NCBI GenBank assembly: GCA_004173515.1
Contig: SECN01000075.1
Location: forward strand, 1 to 47,242
Source of the DNA: Myxococcaceae bacterium
Lineage (GTDB): Bacteria > Myxococcota > Myxococcia > Myxococcales > Myxococcaceae
Reading direction: 5' to 3'
DNA length: 47,242 bases
Made by a program: the position numbers and the translations under genes. Below are positions 14,276 to 33,100 of this stretch, piece after piece; within the stretch, counting starts at the first letter, position 1; each line of letters opens with the position of its first letter. The notes beneath the pieces are model-generated. The model searched no databases and was not told the DNA's origin. It worked only from the letters and a program-made list of their open reading frames with translations.

Positions 14276-15232
14276 TCAGGAGGTGGCGCGCCGCTTGAGC
14301 GGCAGCGTGAGGCAGCGGACGCTGCCGTTGCCCCGCTCGAGCGCCGCGATGTCCACGCTCTCCACTTCGATGCCCAGCTCCTTCACCAGCGGCTGGAGGC
14401 GCGGCGCGACGCTCTCCGAGGCCAGCAGCAACTGGGGCCCCAGGAAGATGTAGTTGGACATGAAGCACGGCGGCGCGGAGGCGGGCAGCGGCAGGACCTT
14501 GCGTCCCCGCCGCGCGAAGTAGCCCTCGAAGGACTCCCACTGGGGTGCCTGCCCGGGGCTGAAGACGCGCACCGGCAGGTGCTTCAGGAACGAGCGGGCC
14601 ACCACCGCCCGGGGCCCGAGCACGTTGAAGGCCAGGTCCAGGTGGATGATGCCCAGGTGTTCGGGGATGCAGACGGTCCCCACCTCCTGGAAGCCCGCGC
14701 CCCAGGCCGTCTCCAGGAACCCCTGGAGCGCGTTCGCGTCGCTGCGCAGCCCCAGGTTGACGAGGATCCGCTCCTCATCCAGCAGGAAGACGTCCCCGAA
14801 CTCCAGGCCCGCGCCGCGCCCCTCCACCGGGGCCGCGTCCCGCGCGCCGCCGTGGATCAGCTCCGCCAGCGCCGCATGCGTCGCGTCGAACTCGGCGATG
14901 CGCGCGGAGAAGGCCGCGGTGCCCGTCACCAGCTGGCGCCCCACCACGGCCGCCGTGTCCCGGACGAACACCCGGTTCACCGACGCGTCGCTCACCGCCC
15001 GCGCGGACTCCGGCAGGAAGTCCCCCAGGTCGAAGAGCTGGCACCCGAAGCGGGTCAACGCCTCGCACAGCCGGCCGGAGGCGTCCTCCGCCTCCTGACG
15101 GGAGACGGCGCCCGTGAACCCCACGGCGGAAGCCTCCAGCCCGGTCGCGACGCCCAGCGACGCCGGACGGCACACCGCGACGCACTCCAACTGGGCGGAC
15201 TCCGACCAGCACTCGATTCCAGTCAACGTCAT
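14276..15232 (-). CDS. Arginine deiminase/DDAH-superfamily (amidinotransferase-fold) enzyme
   Basis: 318 residues, guanidine-modifying superfamily. Key landmarks are NRVFVRDTAAVVG (substrate-binding Arg/Asp), GIIHLDLAFNVL (catalytic His with Asp) and, close to the C-terminus, NGSVRCLTLPLKR (nucleophilic Cys). This arrangement fits hydrolases such as dimethylarginine dimethylaminohydrolase, or amidinotransferases; sequence alone does not separate them. The ATG at 15232 is chosen; the TTG at 15238 would add two residues. It is divergent from the synthetase operon across a 162-base low-GC region. Because the product is predicted to be ornithine-rich, it may act on guanidino/ornithine metabolism for the pathway, or may simply be a neighbour. 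Confidence 0.82.
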   Translation of the reverse strand: MTLTGIECWSESAQLECVAVCRPASLGVATGLEASAVGFTGAVSRQEAEDASGRLCEALTRFGCQLFDLGDFLPESARAVSDASVNRVFVRDTAAVVGRQLVTGTAAFSARIAEFDATHAALAELIHGGARDAAPVEGRGAGLEFGDVFLLDEERILVNLGLRSDANALQGFLETAWGAGFQEVGTVCIPEHLGIIHLDLAFNVLGPRAVVARSFLKHLPVRVFSPGQAPQWESFEGYFARRGRKVLPLPASAPPCFMSNYIFLGPQLLLASESVAPRLQPLVKELGIEVESVDIAALERGNGSVRCLTLPLKRRATS

Positions 15233-15238
15233 CCGCAA

Positions 15239-15394
15239 CCACCCTGGGTCGGCAGCACCCGGCCCCGAATCCCCCGTTCATCAGGGATTCCACTGACAGT
15301 TCACCTAGAAGTGTCCTCCATGCTAAACGACAATTACTAGATTATTCATCTATTCCAACGGTAACGGATTTCCGTCCTGTCACTCCTGACCCAC
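15239..15394. promoter_or_regulatory. Low-GC divergent promoter region before the lipopeptide operon
   Basis: Between about 15300 and 15370 the base composition drops sharply relative to the rest of the window (for example CAATTACTAGATTATTCATC). ACGGA (15364-15368) and TCCGT (15371-15375) form a dyad with a TT spacer, 20 bases before the first synthetase start, and AACGG/TAACGG repeats overlap it. This is the obvious site for operon initiation and control, although no clear -35/-10 pair or Shine-Dalgarno was found. Confidence 0.55.
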
Positions 15395-23628
<8,234 letters not shown>

Positions 23629-23632
<4 letters not shown>

Positions 23633-26600
23633 GCGGCCTGGACGAACTGCTGACGACGCTCCGCAAGCAGGACGTGCGGCTGTGGATGGAGGGCGAACGC
23701 CTGCGCTTCAGCGCGCCCCCCGGCGTGATGACCCCGGAGCTCACGGGGCGGATGAAGGAGCGCAAGGAGGAGATCACCGCGTTCCTGCGGCAGGCGGGAC
23801 AGTCGCTCCAGGCTGCCGCGGAAATCATCCCGTCGGGCCCGCGCGAAGGAGACCTGCCGCTGTCGTCCGGACAGCAGCGCCTGTGGTTCCTGGAGCAGCT
23901 CCAGGGCCCGAGCGGCGCGTACAACATGCCCGCGGCCCTGCGGCTCGAAGGGGCGTTGGACGAGGACGCGCTCCGCCGAAGCCTGGAAGCCATCGTCCGC
24001 CGTCATGACATCCTCCGCACCACCTACGCCCAGGTGCAGGGGCGTCCCGTGCAGCGCATCCAGCCCGTCGCGCCGGTGGCGCTGCCGCGCGTGGACCTCC
24101 AGGCCCTGCCTGCGGACACGCGGAGGGCGGAGGTCCGGCGGCTCGCGGCGGAGGAGGCGCGCAAGGCCTTCGAGCTGTCGAGGGAGCTGCCGCTGCGGCT
24201 GTGCCTGCTCCAGCTCGACGCGCGCGAACACGTGCTGCTGCTCACGCTGCATCACATCGCTTCGGACGGTTGGTCCATCGGGGTGCTGGTCCGCGAGCTG
24301 GCGGAGTTCTACCGGGCCTTCACCACCGGCACCGCGCCTTCGCTGCCCGAGCTGCCGCTGCACTACGCGGACTTCGCGCGCTGGCAGCAGGAGCGCGCCA
24401 CGGGGGGCGCCACGCAGTCGCAGCTCACGTACTGGAAGGAACATCTGGCCGGGGCACCGGGGCTGATGGAGCTGCCCACCGACCGTCCCCGTCCCGCCGC
24501 GCAGCGCTTCCAGGGCGCCACGCGGCGCTTCACGGTCCCCGTGGAGCTGGTCGCGCGGCTCAAGGCGCGAGGACGTGAAGCGGAGTCCACGCTGTTCATG
24601 ACGCTGCTGGCGACCTTCGGCGTGCTGCTGTCGCGCCACAGCCGGCAGAAGGACCTGGTGGTGGGCTTCCCCATCGCCAACCGGCTTCCGCAGACGGAGC
24701 CGCTCATCGGCCTGTTCGTCAACACGCTGCCCCTGCGCCTGGACCTGGGCGGGGAGCCCTCGTTCTCGCAGCTGCTGGGGCAGGTGCGCCGCACCACGCT
24801 CGCGGCCTCCGTGCATCAGGCGCTGCCCTTCGAGCAGCTCGTCGAAGCGCTCCAGCCGACGCGCGCGCTGAGCCACTCGCCCCTCTTCCAGGTGCTGTTC
24901 ACGCTCCAGAACACGCCCACCGAACCGCTCACCCTGCCCGGGCTCGCGATTGAGCAGTTGGAGATCGAAAGCGGCACGTCGCAGTTCGACCTCTCGCTCT
25001 CCATGAACGAGACGCCGCAGGGGCTCGTCAGCGACCTGACCTTCGACACCGACCTGTTCGACGCCGCGACCATCGAACGGATGACGGGACACCTCCTGTC
25101 CCTGCTCACCGCGGTGGCGGACGACCCCGCGCAGCCCGTCTCCCGGATGCCCCTGCTCACGGAGCCCGAGCGGACGCTCCTGCTGCGCGACTGGAACGCC
25201 ACGGCCCGCGAGGTGTCACCGCCGCAGGGTCTCCACGGCCTGTTCGAGGCGCAGGCGGCTCGACGTCCGGAGGCCATCGCCGTGAGCTTCGAAACGCACG
25301 CGCTGACCTATGGCGAGCTGGAGGCACGCGCCAACCGACTGGCGCACCATCTGCGCTCCCTGGGCGTCGAGCCGGGGCAGCGCGTCGGCATCTTCATGGA
25401 GCGCTCCCTGGAGCTGCTCGTGGGTCTGCTGGGCATCCTCAAGGCGGGCGCGGCGTACGTGCCGCTGGATCCCCTCTACCCGGAGGAGCGCCGGGCCCAC
25501 ATCATCGAGGACAGCGGCGTGGCGCTGCTGCTCACCGAGCCTGCACTGGCCGCGCAGGCGCCGACGCAGCGGATCCGGACCGTCCTGCTCGCGGACGCGG
25601 AGCACGCTTCCCCGGCGCCGCTGCACCTGCCCCTGTCCGGTGAGCACCTGGCCTATGTGCTCTACACGTCCGGCTCCACCGGGAAGCCCAAGGGCGTGGC
25701 GGTGCCGCACCGCGCGGCCAGCAACTTCATGGCGTCCATGCAGCGCGAGCCCGGCATCACCGAGGCCGACACGCTCTTCGCGGTGACGACCATCGCCTTC
25801 GACATCTCCGTGCTGGAGCTGTTCCTGCCCTTGAGCGTCGGTGCGTGCGTGGTCATCGCCAGCCGGGAGACGGCCGTGGATGGCACCCGGCTGTTGCCCG
25901 CGCTCGCGGCCAGCGGCGCCACCGTGATGCAGGCCACGCCTTCCACGTGGCGGATGATGCTCGCGCTGGGTTGGGCCGGGGACTCACGGCTCAAGATGCT
26001 GTGCGGTGGCGAAGCCCTTCCCCTGGAGCTGATCGCACCGCTGCGGACCCGGGGTGCTTCGCTGTGGAACATGTACGGCCCCACGGAGACCACCATCTGG
26101 TCCACCGTGTCCCGCGTGGAGGAGCAGGCCCGGCCCACGATTGGCCGGCCCATCGACAACACGCGGGTGTACGTGCTCGACGCGTGGCTCCAGCCCGTCC
26201 CCGTGGGCGTGGTGGGCACGCTGTACATCGGCGGAGTCGGGGTGGCGCAGGGCTACCTCCACCGCCCGGAGCTGACCGCGGAACGCTTCGTGCCGGATCC
26301 CTTCAGCCCCGAGCCCGGCGCCCGCCTCTACTGCACGGGCGACGGCGTGCGCTTCCTGCCGGATGGCGCCCTGGACTACGTGGGCCGCGAGGATGGGCAG
26401 ATCAAGCTGCGGGGCCACCGCATCGAGCTGGGAGAGATTGAAGCGCGGCTGAGCCTCCACCCCGGTGTCCGCGAGGTGGCGGTGCGCGTGTGGGAGTTCG
26501 CGGGCGGCGCGGAGCTGGTGGCGTACTTCCAGCCCGGCGTCGGTGATGCTCCGGAGGCCCAGGCGCTCCGGGAGCACCTGCGCCCCCACCTGCCGGCGTA

Positions 26601-27066
26601 CATGATTCCGTCGCACTTCGTGGCGCTGGAGTCTTTCCCTCGCACGGCGAACGGCAAGCTCGACCGCAAGGCCCTGCCCTCGCCCACGCCGTCCCAACGC
26701 GCGACCGCCGCGTTCGAGCCGCCGCGCACGCCACTGGAGCTCCGCCTCGCGGAGATCTGGCGGGAGGTCCTGGGCGTGGAGCGCGTCGGCCTGCACGAGG
26801 ACTTCTTCGAATTGGGCGGCCACTCGATGAAGGCCGTGCAGATCCTCGCCCGCGTGCAGGAGGCCTGGAGCGTGGACGTGTCCCTGCGCGTCCTCTTCGA
26901 GCGGCCCACGCTGGAGGCCATGGCGAAGCACCTGGAGTCGCGGCAGCAGGACAAGCCTGGCGCGTCACCTCCGCCCCTGGTCGCGCGTCCCCGGCAGGCC
27001 CGCCGTCTCCAGGCCACCACGCGCGCCGAACTCAACCTGCCCGAGTCCCCCAACAAGGGCGACTGA
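23629..27066 (+). CDS. NRPS module 2 (docking-C-A-PCP), predicted glycine
   Basis: 1145 residues. The first ~48 (LDELLTTLRKQDVRLWMEGERL...) match a TubC-type N-terminal docking domain that receives the preceding synthetase. Then C (about 73-500, LHHIASDGWS), A (about 520-1030) and PCP (Ser1066 in LGGHSMKAVQ). The specificity residues read DILQLGMIWK, very close to the glycine code DILQLGLIWK. GTG start at 23629 overlaps the previous stop (GTGA) behind GAGGAGGG, so the two proteins are translationally coupled. The C-terminus is a basic/Pro-rich tail (PPPLVARPRQARRLQ) and lacks an obvious docking helix. There is no epimerase, so glycine is consistent. Confidence 0.93.
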
Positions 27067-27159
27067 AGGCAGTCCTTCCCTCTCACGGGCCCCGCCGGTG
27101 TGGCGCGCACGTCCATTCCTCGCGCCCCACGGGGCCCCCTCTGACTTCCGAACACGCCC
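27067..27159. other. 93-base gap inside the synthetase operon with a wide inverted repeat
   Basis: GGGCCCCG (27087-27094) and CGGGGCCC (27130-27137) can form an 8-bp stem with a 35-base loop. This is the only sizeable gap between the four synthetase genes. No Shine-Dalgarno is evident before the next ATG at 27160. Confidence 0.4.
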
Positions 27160-30100
27160 ATGAACGCTGAAACCTTCGTCTTCCCCGTCTCGTTCGCCCA
27201 GCAGCGCCTGTGGTTCCTGCACCTGATGCAGCCGGACAACCCGAGCTACAACATCGCGGGCGCCGTGCGGCTCCAGGGTGCGCTGGACGTGGGCGCGCTC
27301 CAGCGGACCTTCGACGCGCTGGTGGAGCGGCATGAATCGCTGCGCACCACGTTCGCGCAGGAAGCGGGACAGCCCGTCCAGGTCGTCGCGGCGGAGGGCT
27401 CCGCGCCCGTCGTCCTCGTGGACCTGCAGGCCCTCCCCGAGGCCGAGCGTGAAGAGGCGGCCCGCCAGGGCACCACGGAGGAGACGCGCCGTCCCTTCGA
27501 CCTGATGCGCGGCCCCCTGCTGCGCGCGCGGCTGCTGCGGCTGACCGCCACGGACCACGTCCTGGTGATGACGATGCACCACATCATCTCGGATGGTGGC
27601 TCGCTGGGCATCCTCATCCACGAGGTGGCGCAGCTCTACGCGGCGTTCTGCGAAGGCCGAGAGCCGGAGCTGGAGTCCCTGCCCATCCAGTACGCGGACT
27701 ACGCCCAGTGGCAGCGCGAATGGCTGGGCACCGAAGGCGTGCTGACCGGGCACGTGGCCTATTGGAAGAAGCAGCTCGCGGGCGCGTCCCTGCTGCAACT
27801 GCCCACCGACCATCCGCGCCCGGCCATCCAGACCCAGCGTGGCGCGCTGATGCCCCTGCACCTGCCGTCGGCGCTCGTGGCCCGGTTGCAGCAGCTCAGC
27901 CAGCGCGAGCGCGCCACGCTCTTCATGACGCTGCTGGCGTCCTTCCAGGCCCTGCTGTCGCGCTACACCCATCAGCACGACATCCTCGTGGGCGCGCCGC
28001 AGAACAGCCGAGGCCGCGTGCAGACCGAGGGCCTCATCGGCCTCTTCGTCAACACGCTCGTCCTGCGCGGCGACCTGTCCGGCAACCCCACCTTCCGCGA
28101 GCTGCTCCAGCGCACCCGCGAGATGACGCTGGCGGCCTATTCGCACCAGGACATCCCCTTCGAGCGGCTGGTGGACGAGGTGCAACCGGAGCGAAACCTG
28201 GCCTACACCCCGCTGTTCCAGGTCGCGTTCAACCTCCAGGCCCAGGCACCGCAGGCGCTGGTGTTCCCGGGCGCGAAGATCGTCCCCATCGAGGTGGAGA
28301 CGGGCACCGCGAAGTTCGACCTGACGCTGGACCTCCAGGAGAGCGCGGACGGGCTGCGCGGCCACTTCGAATACAACCGCGACCTCTTCGAGCCCTCCAC
28401 CCTGGAGCGCATGCGCGGCCACTTCCTGACCCTGCTCGAAGGGCTCGTCGCGCAGCCCGACGCGCGGCTGGACACCCTCCCGCTCTTGACGCAGCCCGAG
28501 CGCCACCAGTTGCTCGACGTCTGGCCCGTCCTCAAGGACTTCCCGGGCACGGACTGTCTGCACCAGCGCTTCGAGGCGCAGGTCCGTGGACGCCCTGACG
28601 CCATCGCCGTCGTGGGCGACGGGGAGCGCCTCACGTATGCGCAACTGGACGCCCGCGCCAACCAGCTCGCCCATGCGCTGCTCGCGCGTGGACTCCAGCC
28701 CGAAACGCTGGTGGGCCTGTGCGTGGAGCGGTCGCTGGCCACGGTGGTGGGCATCCTCGGCATCCTCAAGGCGGGCGGCGCCTATGTGCCGCTGGATCCG
28801 ACGTACCCCGCGGACCGGCTCGCCTTCATGGTGGAAGACAGCCGGATGCCGCTGGTCATCACCCAGCGCGCCCTGCGCGAACGCCTGCCCGCGAGCGGCA
28901 CGGAGCTGTTCGTGCTGGAGGACGCCGCGGAGCTGCTCGCGCGGCAGCCCACCCGGTCGCCGGGCCTCGCGCTCGACAGCGACCACCTGGCGTACGTCAT
29001 CTACACCTCCGGTTCCACGGGCCTGCCCAAGGGCTCGCTGCTGCCGCACCGCAACGTCACGCGGCTGTTCGAGGCGACGGAGGACTGGTTCCACTTCGAT
29101 GAGAAGGACGTCTGGACGCTGTTCCACTCCTACGCGTTCGACTTCTCCGTCTGGGAGTTGTGGGGCGCGCTCTTGTACGGCGGCCGGCTGGTCATCGTCC
29201 CGTACCTCGTCTCCCGCTCGCCGGATGCGTTCTATGAGCTGCTGAGCCAGGAGCGCGTCACGGTGCTGAACCAGACGCCCGCGGCCTTCCGCCAGCTCAT
29301 CCAGGCCGAGGAGCGCAGCGAGTCCGGTCCGCGTCCGCTCGCCCTGCGCTACGTCATCTTCGGTGGCGAAGCGCTGGAGCCCGCGAGCCTCGTGCCCTGG
29401 TTCCGCCGGCACGGGGACACGCAACCCCAGCTCATCAACATGTACGGCATCACCGAGACGACGGTGCACGTCACCTACCGTCCCATGAGCATGAAGGAGG
29501 CGGAGCACACGCAGCAGAGCCCCATCGGCGTGGCCATCCCGGACCTCCAGCTCTACGTGCTGGACGCGCGTCTGGAGCCCGTGCCCGTGGGCGTCGCGGG
29601 GGAGATCTACGTCGGCGGCGCGGGGCTCGCGCGCGGCTACCTGGGCCGGCCCGCGCTGACCGCGGAGCGGTTCATCCCCCACCCGTACAGCCGCACGCCC
29701 GGCGCCGCGCTCTACCGCACGGGAGACCTGGCGCGCTTCACGAAGGACGGACAGCTGGAGTACCTGGGGCGCATCGACCACCAGGTGAAGATCCGCGGGT
29801 TCCGCATCGAGCTGAGCGAGATCCAGATCGTCCTCAGCCTGCACCCGGCGGTGCGCGAGGCCCTGGTGCTGGTGCGCGAGGACCCGTCGGGCAGCAAGTC
29901 GCTGGTGGCCTACGTGGCCGCACCGAAGGAGAGCGCGCCCAGCCTCGATGACCTGCGGCAGTACCTGCTCGGCAAGCTCCCGGACTACATGGTGCCGGGC
30001 GCCTTCGTGATGCTGGAGCAGTTCCCGCTGACCGCGAACGGCAAGGTGGACCGCAAGGCCCTACCCACGCCGGACCAGTCCCGCCCCGACCTGGGCACGC

Positions 30101-33100
30101 GGTACGTGGCCCCCAGCACCCGTCCCCAGGAGGTGCTCTGCGCCATCTGGGCGGAGGTGCTGGACGTGGAGCGCGTGGGCATCCACGACAACTTCTTCGC
30201 GCTGGGCGGAGACTCCATCCTCAGCATCCAGGTGCTGACGCTGGCGCAGCGCGAGGGCATCCGCTTCTCCCTCCAGCAGCTCTTCCAGCTGCCGCGCACG
30301 GAGCCCTTCAGCCTCATCACGCCCGAGGACCGCGCCAGGCTTCCGGCCGACGTCGAGGACGCCTACCCGCTGGCCCGCATCCAGGCGGGGATGCTGTACC
30401 ACATGGAGTTGGCGCCCAACTCCAACATCTACCACAACACCGACAGCTTCCATCTGCGGCTGCGGACCCCGTTGGACCCGGTGCGCTTCGAGCAGGCGGT
30501 GCAGGCCATCGTCGCGCGTCAACCCGTGCTGCGCACGGCGTTCGACATGACGACGTACAGCCAGCCGTTGCAGTTGGTGCACAAGAGCGCGCACCTCTCC
30601 GTCGAGTTCGTGGACCTGAGCCACCTGTCGGACGCGGAGCAGGACGCGGAGATCCACAAGCTGCTGGAGCTGGAGAAGCAGCGGCACTTCGAATTGTCGC
30701 GGCCGCCGCTGCTGCGCTACTTCATCCACCAGCGGGCGGAGGGGTCCTTCCAGTTCACGCTCACCGAGTGCCACGCCATCATCGACGGCTGGAGCCTGCA
30801 CTCCACGCTGGTGGAGATGTTCAATCACTATCACGCGCTGGAGCGCGGTGAGGCGCCGCCCCCGGCGGAGCGGACGAGCCTCACCTACCGCGACTTCGTG
30901 GCGCTGGAGCAGCGCGCGCTGGCGTCGGAGGAGCATCAGCGCTACTGGCGCGACCAGCTCGCGGGCGGTTCGGTCATGCGGCTGCCGCGCTGGCGCCGGG
31001 CCCTCCCCGAAGGCGAGCCGCGAATCGTCACCGTCAAGGTGCCCCTCTCGCAGGAGCTGCACGCGGGCCTGAAGGCGCTGACGCGGACCGCGTCGGTGCC
31101 CTTCAAGAGCATCCTGGTGGCCGCGCACCTCAAGGTCATGAGCCTGCTGAGCGGCCGCGAGGACGTCATCACCGGCATGGGCGTCAACAGCCGCCCGGAG
31201 GAAGGCGACGGCTCCAAGCTGCGGGGCATCTTCCTCAACACCCTGCCCTTCCGACTGAAGCTGGAGCCCGGGAGCTGGACGTCGCTGGTCCACGCGGCCT
31301 TCGAGAGCGAGCGCACGCTCTATCCCTTCCGCCGCTACCCCATGGCGGAGATCCAGCGGCAGTGGGGCCGTGAAGCGCTCTACGAGGTCATGTTCAACTA
31401 CATGCACTTCCACGTGCTGCACGACCTGTCCGGCACGCTGGCCTCCGTGGAGACGCTGGGCGTCATCCGCTCCGAGGGCACCAACGTCACGCTGGCGGTG
31501 CACTTCCAGACCGAGCCGCACACGCAGGAGCTGACGCTCGAGCTGGACTACAACGCCGTCGAGCTGGAGCACGCGCAGGTGGAGCGCATCGGCGCCTCCT
31601 ACGCCCGCGTGCTGGACGCGCTGGCCTTCCACTCCGAGGAGGCACACCACCTGTCCTCCGCGCTGCCTCCCGAGGAGCAGCGGCGGATGCTGGTGGAGTG
31701 GAACGCCACCACCGCCCCGTTCCCCAGGGCGACGACGTTCCAGGAGCTCTTCGAGGCCCAGGCGAAGCTCACGCCGGACGCGGTGGCGGTCGTGGAAGGT
31801 TCCCGCTCGCTCAGCTACCGCGCCCTGGATGCGCGCGCCACCCGGCTCGCGCACCACCTGCGCTCCCGGGGTGTCGGCCCGGAGCAGGTGGTGGCGCTCG
31901 GACTGGAGCGCTCCATCGAGCTGCTGGTGGGCCTGCTCGGCGCGCTCAAGGCGGGCGCCGCGTACCTGCCATTGGATCCCACGTACCCCGCCGAGCGTCT
32001 GGCGTACATGCTGACCGACTCGCGCTCGGCGGTGCTGCTGACGACGAAGGCGCTCGATGCGACGTTCGCGTCCTCCTACGTCAAGCGCGTCTTCCTGGAT
32101 GCCGTGGAGTTCATCGGCGCGGCGTCCGCGAAGGCGCTGCCCTCCGGCGCGGGCAGCGACTCCCTGGCGTATGTCATCTACACGTCCGGCTCCACGGGCC
32201 TGCCCAAGGGCGCGATGATCACCCAGGGGGGGCTCGTGCAGTACCTCACCTGGGCCGCCAGGACGTACCGGGTGGAGCAGGGGCAGAGCGCCCTGGTGCA
32301 CACGTCCATCGCCTTCGATGCGACCGTCACCAGCCTCCTCACCCCGCTGCTGCGCGGCGCGACCGTGCGCATGCTGCCCGCTGGCAACGAGCTGGAGTCG
32401 CTCGCGAAGGCGTTGCAGGAGGAGCGGGGCCACGAGCTGGTCAAGCTCACGCCCGCGCACCTCCAGGCGCTCTCCCACCTGGTGCCGCCGGCCGCGCTGG
32501 CGCGACTGGAGAGCACCTTCATCGTGGGCGGCGAGGCCCTGGCCCCGGCCACGGCGGAGTTCTGGCGGCAGCACGCGCCGGGCGTCCGGCTGATCAACGA
32601 GTACGGCCCCACGGAGACGGTCGTCGGCTGCTCCATCCATGACGTCACCCGCGACGGTCTGCGCGACGGGCTGGTGCCCATTGGCCGGCCCATCTCCAAC
32701 ACGGAGCTGTACGTCCTGGATGAGCGGATGCAGCCCGTGCCGGTCGCCGTGGCGGGCGAGCTGTACATCGGCGGCGAGGGCGTGGCTCGCGGCTACCTGA
32801 TGCGCCCCTCCCTCACCGCGGAGCGCTTCGTGCCGGATTGCTTCAGCGGCCGGCCGGGGCAGCGCCTCTACCGCACGGGGGACCTGGCGCGCTTCCTTCC
32901 GAATGGGACGCTCGACTTCATCGGCCGGCGCGATGGACAGGTGAAGCTGCGCGGCTACCGCATCGAGCTGGGAGAGATTGAAGCCGCGCTGCGCATGCAC
33001 ACGTCCGTGTTCGACGCCGTGGTCATGGTGCGCGAGGACGAGCCCGGCGACCCCAGGCTGGTCGCCTACGTCGTGCCCCGTCCGGAGCGGCAGGCGGAGG

